A stretch of 9,740 nucleotides of DNA from the NCBI GenBank assembly GCA_021791345.1, contig JAJYWT010000152.1:1-9740 (forward strand), read 5' to 3'. Shown one piece after another: positions 6,648-9,740 of this stretch (positions are counted from its first letter, which is position 1; each line of letters begins with the position of its first letter). Below the pieces are notes generated by a model. The model ran no database searches. It saw only the letters and a list, made by a program, of their open reading frames with translations, and was not told the DNA's origin. The position numbers were made by a program, and so were the translations under genes. This DNA comes from a bacterium. Lineage in GTDB: Bacteria > Chloroflexota > Dormibacteria > UBA8260 > Bog-877.

Positions 6648-7682
6648 CTACCCGGAGGAGCGCACGGTGAGCACCGACCGGGCATGCCGATCCCTGCAGG
6701 CGGGAAGCTGGACGGGGGCATTGGTGTCTAGCAGGAGCGCCCCGGAGGTGAGCTGAAGCACGACCTGCACCGCCGACCGGGACCCGCACCAGTTGGTCCA
6801 GCGCCAGGTGAGTTCAGGCGTCTGGTTGGTGGGGCTGAGTTTGCCGGAGAGCAGATGAGGCTCGAGGTTGCCGCCCACCGCCAGCGGATGAAGTGTCCTC
6901 GCGGCGTACAGCCCGAGGCGAACCTCAGCCGCCAGCTGACAGGGCTTGGTGCTCTTGTCGCTGCCCTCTCCACTCGGATAGACGGTGTACTCGAAGTCGC
7001 TCCCGCCCTGCCGGCCGGAGGCGGAGCCCCAGCCCACATAGGTCGAGGGGCAACCCCCGAGCATGACGGGCGGGGTGGGGAGCACCCCCGGGCTGCGCGC
7101 CACCTCTAGTTTCGCCGTCCAGCGCACCCCACGAGCCGCCGACACGTAAAGCCGCTGTGGCGTGGGTGAAGTCGTCGCGGCGATCCGCGAGCCTCCTCCC
7201 AGGGGCTGGCAGGGGTGGCGCCCGGAGTTGGCCGGCTCGGCCATCACCGGGGCGGCGCTCCCCACCACAACGGCGACCAGCCAGCCAGCCCGTGCCGGAC
7301 CATCGCGCCGGGGGAGCCGGAAGGGGATGACTTTGGCCTGGCAGGTGTTGCTGAGGAAGACCCCGTACTCGTATCCGGCGGGAACCGTCCCGAGGTAGGT
7401 GCGGCCAGCCCCACCCGACCTGGAGCTCACCAGCCGGTACCCGAAGTCTGGGATGAACCCGCCACTGGCCCTGCCGGCAGCGGGACTCTGGCCCGCCAGC
7501 CGCGGCAGGCTGACGGTCACCACCACCACGGCCGCCACCACCGCGAAGACCAGGGTCCGCTGGACGACCCGCCGGGGGCGCGGGCGAGACCGAAGCTGCA
7601 GGGCAGACCTTAGGTCGTTCGGGGGCTCCCGGTACTCGTTCAGGAATGCTTTCCGGATCCGGGTCTCCAGGGGCTCTCTCAT
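6648..7682 (-). CDS. Single-pass membrane protein with six-cysteine outer domain, putative sigma-factor partner
   Basis: A 344-aa protein. Residues 1-40 are cytoplasmic, charged and Pro/Arg-rich. Residues 41-60 form one membrane helix. The remaining ~280 residues should be extracytoplasmic and contain exactly six cysteines (114, 158, 211, 248, 299, 329), an even number suited to disulfides. The ectodomain looks beta-rich. LTWRWTNWCG (291-300) followed by a strand and a late Cys recalls the WxNWC motif of DUF4232-like actinobacterial proteins, but this is a resemblance only. Its ATG overlaps the sigma-factor stop as ATGA, with GAGG about 7 bases upstream. A one-helix protein coupled to an ECF sigma gene is usually its anti-sigma factor. 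However, no zinc-binding HxxxCxxC motif is present in the 40-residue cytoplasmic part, so sigma regulation is inferred from position and topology. Alternatively it is a sensor or effector simply co-expressed with sigma. Confidence 0.8.
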   Translation of the reverse strand: MREPLETRIRKAFLNEYREPPNDLRSALQLRSRPRPRRVVQRTLVFAVVAAVVVVTVSLPRLAGQSPAAGRASGGFIPDFGYRLVSSRSGGAGRTYLGTVPAGYEYGVFLSNTCQAKVIPFRLPRRDGPARAGWLVAVVVGSAAPVMAEPANSGRHPCQPLGGGSRIAATTSPTPQRLYVSAARGVRWTAKLEVARSPGVLPTPPVMLGGCPSTYVGWGSASGRQGGSDFEYTVYPSGEGSDKSTKPCQLAAEVRLGLYAARTLHPLAVGGNLEPHLLSGKLSPTNQTPELTWRWTNWCGSRSAVQVVLQLTSGALLLDTNAPVQLPACRDRHARSVLTVRSSG

Positions 7683-8215
7683 GGCTCATCCTCACCCATC
7701 CGGGAGCGCAGCGCGGCGACCGCCCGGTAGACGCGCGATCGGGCGGCTGGTTCTGAGACTCCCAACACCCTGGCCACCTCCTCCATCGGCAGGTCGAGGT
7801 AGAAGAAGAGGGCGAGGGCGGTGCGCTGGCCGCCCCCGAGATGGCTGAGGGCATGTCCGAGGTCGTGACTTTGGAGCACATGGCCGATGCCGTCGCCGGA
7901 GCTTAGGTCCTCGCTCAACCCCGCCCACCGCCAGAAGCGAAGTCGCATCTGGGATCGGCTGGAGTTCCGCACGATGGTTAGGAACCAGGGGCGGAGGTCC
8001 GCATGCTCGCCGCGGAAGCGAGGTATGGCCCGCAGCGCGTTGAGGCAGGAGTCCTGGACCGCGTCTTGGGCCGCCTCCGGGCGCCTTAGGATGGCCAGCG
8101 CCAGGCGGTAGGCCGGATCCAGGAGTGGCTCCAGAAGCCGGGCCACCGCCTCCCGGTCACCGGCTCGGGCGGCCCCCAGGTCGTCCAGAACCGATCCCTC
8201 CATCACCCAGTCCAC
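7679..8215 (-). CDS. ECF-type RNA polymerase sigma factor
   Basis: A 178-aa sigma-70 family protein with only regions 2 and 4, as in group 4 (ECF) sigma factors. Region 2 spans about 25-92, with the core-binding DAVQDSCLNALRAIPRF (51-67) and the typical WFLTIVRN (77-84). Region 4 spans about 121-172, with a helix-turn-helix in LPMEEVARVLGVSEPAARSR that recognises the -35 element. A short linker (93-120) joins them and there is no extra C-terminal domain. The GTG at 8215 is the longest start, and an ATG at 8203 would remove four residues; neither has a strong ribosome site. The stop overlaps the membrane partner gene by 4 bp. ECF sigma factors usually direct transcription of their own operon in response to envelope or chemical stress. 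The downstream MoxR/DUF58 genes are the nearest plausible targets. Confidence 0.95.
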   Translation of the reverse strand: MDWVMEGSVLDDLGAARAGDREAVARLLEPLLDPAYRLALAILRRPEAAQDAVQDSCLNALRAIPRFRGEHADLRPWFLTIVRNSSRSQMRLRFWRWAGLSEDLSSGDGIGHVLQSHDLGHALSHLGGGQRTALALFFYLDLPMEEVARVLGVSEPAARSRVYRAVAALRSRMGEDEP

Positions 8216-8224
8216 ACGATAGAG

Positions 8225-8251
8225 GACGCCTAGGATGGACTCTCAGTTGCA
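8225..8251 (-). promoter_or_regulatory. Possible ECF-type promoter of the sigma factor operon
   Basis: On the minus strand, TGCAAC (8251-8246) and CGTC (8228-8225) are separated by 17 bases. An AAC-containing -35 and a CGTC-like -10 with a 16-17 bp spacer are common in ECF-dependent promoters, which often drive the sigma gene itself. Transcription would start only a few bases before the GTG at 8215, so the mRNA would be nearly leaderless, or have a leader of about 15 bases if the ATG at 8203 is used. This is pattern matching on short motifs in one place. Confidence 0.3.
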
Positions 8252-8253
8252 AG

Positions 8254-8278
8254 CGACCACCGCCTGGCCCGGTGGTCG
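8254..8278. repeat. 9-bp perfect inverted repeat between GT87 and sigma genes
   Basis: CGACCACCG (8254-8262) and its exact reverse complement CGGTGGTCG (8270-8278) flank a 7-base loop. It lies in the 93-bp gap after the GT87 stop and directly upstream of the possible -35 element. It could be a hairpin that ends or attenuates the GT87 transcript, although no T-run follows it, or a dyad operator for the sigma operon. Confidence 0.55.
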
Positions 8279-8308
8279 GCCGCGAGGTGCCCGGTCCCCG
8301 GAGGTCGC

Positions 8309-9586
8309 TCAGGTTCGCTCGTGGACCCCAACTCCGCCTGAAGGCGCCGGCGCCACACCTTCCAGCGACGCTGACTCGGCAGGTGCCGAGGCCCCCCAGG
8401 ACATCTGCCGCCAGGCCGCTACGGCAGCGGCCGCCAGCACCAGCGGGGTCGCCTTGATCGGAAGGTCGAGGTGCGGGCTCAGGTCCAAGAGGGCCGCGAG
8501 GTTGAGCGCCAGCATCCAGAGCGCCAGCCCGGTGAGGGGGCGGCTCTGGGCGCGCAGAGCCAGGCCGGACCAGACCGCGGCGGGGGCGAGCAGGAGCAGT
8601 CCCTGGGTGAGGTCATGGGGTGCGATGAGGAGGGACAGGCAGAGCGACGAGGAGAGGGCCCACCACCAATCGGCCTCAGATCGGGGTGGCCGGTGCGCCC
8701 ACGCCAGGGACTGGAGGGCCAGGCCAAGGGGAATCGCCAGCAGCCCTAGCGTGGACGCCAGGGAGCCCGGCCCCAAGAGCCGCCAGAAGAACCCCAGAAC
8801 CGTCACGTCGTTGGTGGGCGGGAAACGCTGGGCCAGGGTGTACGTCTCCAGGTGGACCGCCTGGCGGAATCCGGCCATCCCGAGGTCGAGGAACGTCCCG
8901 AGACCGAGCAGCAGCAGGGCCAGAGCGAAGACCTGGACTCGGCGGTTGCGCCATCGGGACATGGCCGGCACTAAAAGTCCCAGGAACAGGTCGGGCTTTA
9001 GAGCCAGGAAGAGCGCGGAGGTCGCTGCCCTCGGCGCCCACCGCTGCGCCCCAGCCACCGTCGCTGCGGACATCGCGAGGGCCGCGCCGAGCGGCCAGAG
9101 CAGGTCGAACTGCCCCTGCCCCAGGGCGATGTAGGTCGGGTACCCGGCCAGGGCGCCCAGCGCCACCAGCCATATGCCAGGGACCTCGGGGCGCTGGCGG
9201 ACGATCCACCAGAGCCCCCCCGCGCACCCGGCCAGGGCCACCGCGTCCCAGCACCAGAAGGCGTCCCGGAGGGGCAGGTAGCTGAAGGGCAGGATGACCC
9301 AAGCCGCGATCGGTGGATTCACGAAGGGGATGGTGAGCGTGCCCCCCCGGCCCTTCACCGCCGCCTCGAGCGCGTACTGGGTGCTGAGCGAGTAGAGGTC
9401 CCGGGTGAGGGGTAAGCCGAAGTGCACCAGCCCGCGGGCGGCGAAGTAGAAGGCGCTGAAGTCGTTCGGCCACTGCTGCTGCCAACCAGTGGCCACCGCG
9501 GTGACCCAGGCCAGGAGCAGCAGAAGGAGGAGCAACGCGGCCTCGCGGGACCGGCGGGGGCTCCACGGTGCGGACCTTTGCTTCAT
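8309..9586 (-). CDS. GT87 (DUF2029) family polytopic membrane glycosyltransferase
   Basis: A 425-aa integral membrane protein with about ten hydrophobic segments. The first is an eight-leucine run at residues 18-25 after a basic N-terminus. Motifs typical of the GT-C family GT87 appear in order: NDFSAFYFAARG with Asp42, the likely catalytic acid of the first outer loop; FVNPPIAAW (88-96) and a Pro-rich LPFSYLP; GQGQFDLL (about 156-163); and LALKPDLFLG (about 194-203). Family members use polyprenyl-phosphate sugars, usually mannose, to extend cell-envelope glycolipids or glycans on the outer face of the membrane. The donor and acceptor here are unknown. I chose the ATG at 9586 over the TTG immediately before it, because that ATG shares its A with the stop of an upstream frame (TGATG), which points to translational coupling. 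The 39-residue tail rich in Ala, Ser and Gly looks disordered. Confidence 0.88.
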   Translation of the reverse strand: MKQRSAPWSPRRSREAALLLLLLLLAWVTAVATGWQQQWPNDFSAFYFAARGLVHFGLPLTRDLYSLSTQYALEAAVKGRGGTLTIPFVNPPIAAWVILPFSYLPLRDAFWCWDAVALAGCAGGLWWIVRQRPEVPGIWLVALGALAGYPTYIALGQGQFDLLWPLGAALAMSAATVAGAQRWAPRAATSALFLALKPDLFLGLLVPAMSRWRNRRVQVFALALLLLGLGTFLDLGMAGFRQAVHLETYTLAQRFPPTNDVTVLGFFWRLLGPGSLASTLGLLAIPLGLALQSLAWAHRPPRSEADWWWALSSSLCLSLLIAPHDLTQGLLLLAPAAVWSGLALRAQSRPLTGLALWMLALNLAALLDLSPHLDLPIKATPLVLAAAAVAAWRQMSWGASAPAESASLEGVAPAPSGGVGVHERT

Positions 9587-9740
9587 CAATGGCCCCGGTG
9601 TGATCGGGCTGGCCTACGGGGGCGGCGGTCAAAAGGCCCCGAGCCCAGCATCGCCCTCATGCCCCAGGCAAGGTCACGCCGCGGGTCCGGGAGCCACGTT
9701 GGCGGGGTGGACCTACGTAGAGAGTTCTCAAACTCTTGCA
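9586..9740 (-). CDS. Probable C-terminal end of a gene entering from the right edge
   Basis: Reading the minus strand from the edge, a frame stays open for 50 codons and stops with a TGA at 9588-9586, whose last base is the first of the GT87 ATG (TGATG). The visible peptide runs from QEFENSLRRSTPPTWLPD through RRDLAWGMRAMLGSGPFD to a basic tail (RRPRRPARSHRGH). The mixed Trp/Asp/Leu/Gly stretch looks protein-like. The tail is degenerate, as C-termini often are. It is too short and 5'-open to assign a family. The codon cut by the edge ends in TG, so a start there cannot be excluded, which would make a 51-aa protein. In GC-rich DNA an open frame of this size can arise by chance; the stop-start overlap is the main support. 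If real, it precedes the glycosyltransferase in one operon. Confidence 0.45.
   Translation of the reverse strand, partial: QEFENSLRRSTPPTWLPDPRRDLAWGMRAMLGSGPFDRRPRRPARSHRGH

Noticed and set aside
8235..9134. A + strand frame of about 300 codons opposite GT87
   Set aside because: Composition is Arg/Ser/Ala-rich with no hydrophobic pattern, whereas the minus strand shows ordered GT87 motifs and membrane helices.
9721..9736. Inverted repeat AGAGTT-CTCA-AACTCT near the right edge
   Set aside because: Only 6 bp with no T-run after it, and it falls inside the probable coding frame 9586-9740, so it is more likely chance than a terminator or operator.

Overview
The window is a very GC-rich (about 70 % by eye), densely packed bacterial region. 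It has GTG, ATG and probable TTG starts, 1-4 bp gene overlaps and almost no intergenic DNA. No RNA genes, insertion sequences, phage genes or CRISPR arrays are visible. The mix of an ECF sigma factor, a MoxR/DUF58/DUF4129 set, a GT87 membrane glycosyltransferase and a paired M16B peptidase suits a high-GC lineage such as Actinomycetota, Chloroflexota or Dormibacterota. That placement is inferred from gene content and composition only. No stretch of more than 300 bases lacks a gene.

Left part (1-2343, + strand): two tandem M16-family peptidase genes sharing an ATGA overlap. The first is cut by the window edge and carries the distal part of the zinc half. The second has no HxxEH motif. The two have complementary losses: the first lacks the Arg/Tyr pair of the C-terminal M16 domain and the second keeps it. 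This is the pattern expected of an obligate two-subunit M16B protease.

Middle (2348-8215, - strand; transcription runs right to left): a seven-gene run that is probably one operon. In transcription order it encodes an ECF sigma factor, a single-pass membrane protein with a six-cysteine outer domain (possible sigma regulator), a DUF4129 membrane protein, a 169-aa two-helix membrane protein, a MoxR-family AAA+ ATPase, a DUF58 protein and a 194-aa multi-pass membrane protein. The last gene converges on the M16 pair with only 4 bp between stop codons. A possible ECF-type promoter and an adjacent 9-bp perfect inverted repeat lie just upstream of the sigma gene. The simplest reading is an envelope-located MoxR/DUF58 chaperone-like module whose expression is tied to its own sigma factor.

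Right part (8309-9740, - strand): a GT87-type polytopic glycosyltransferase. Just before it is the open 3' end of another reading frame, which runs in from the right edge and stops in a TGATG overlap with the GT87 start. This is probably the C-terminus of an upstream gene in the same operon.

The most interesting items are the sigma-linked MoxR/DUF58/DUF4129 module, which has no visible transglutaminase or canonical vWA partner in the window, the unusual six-cysteine sigma-partner candidate, and the complementary M16 pair.
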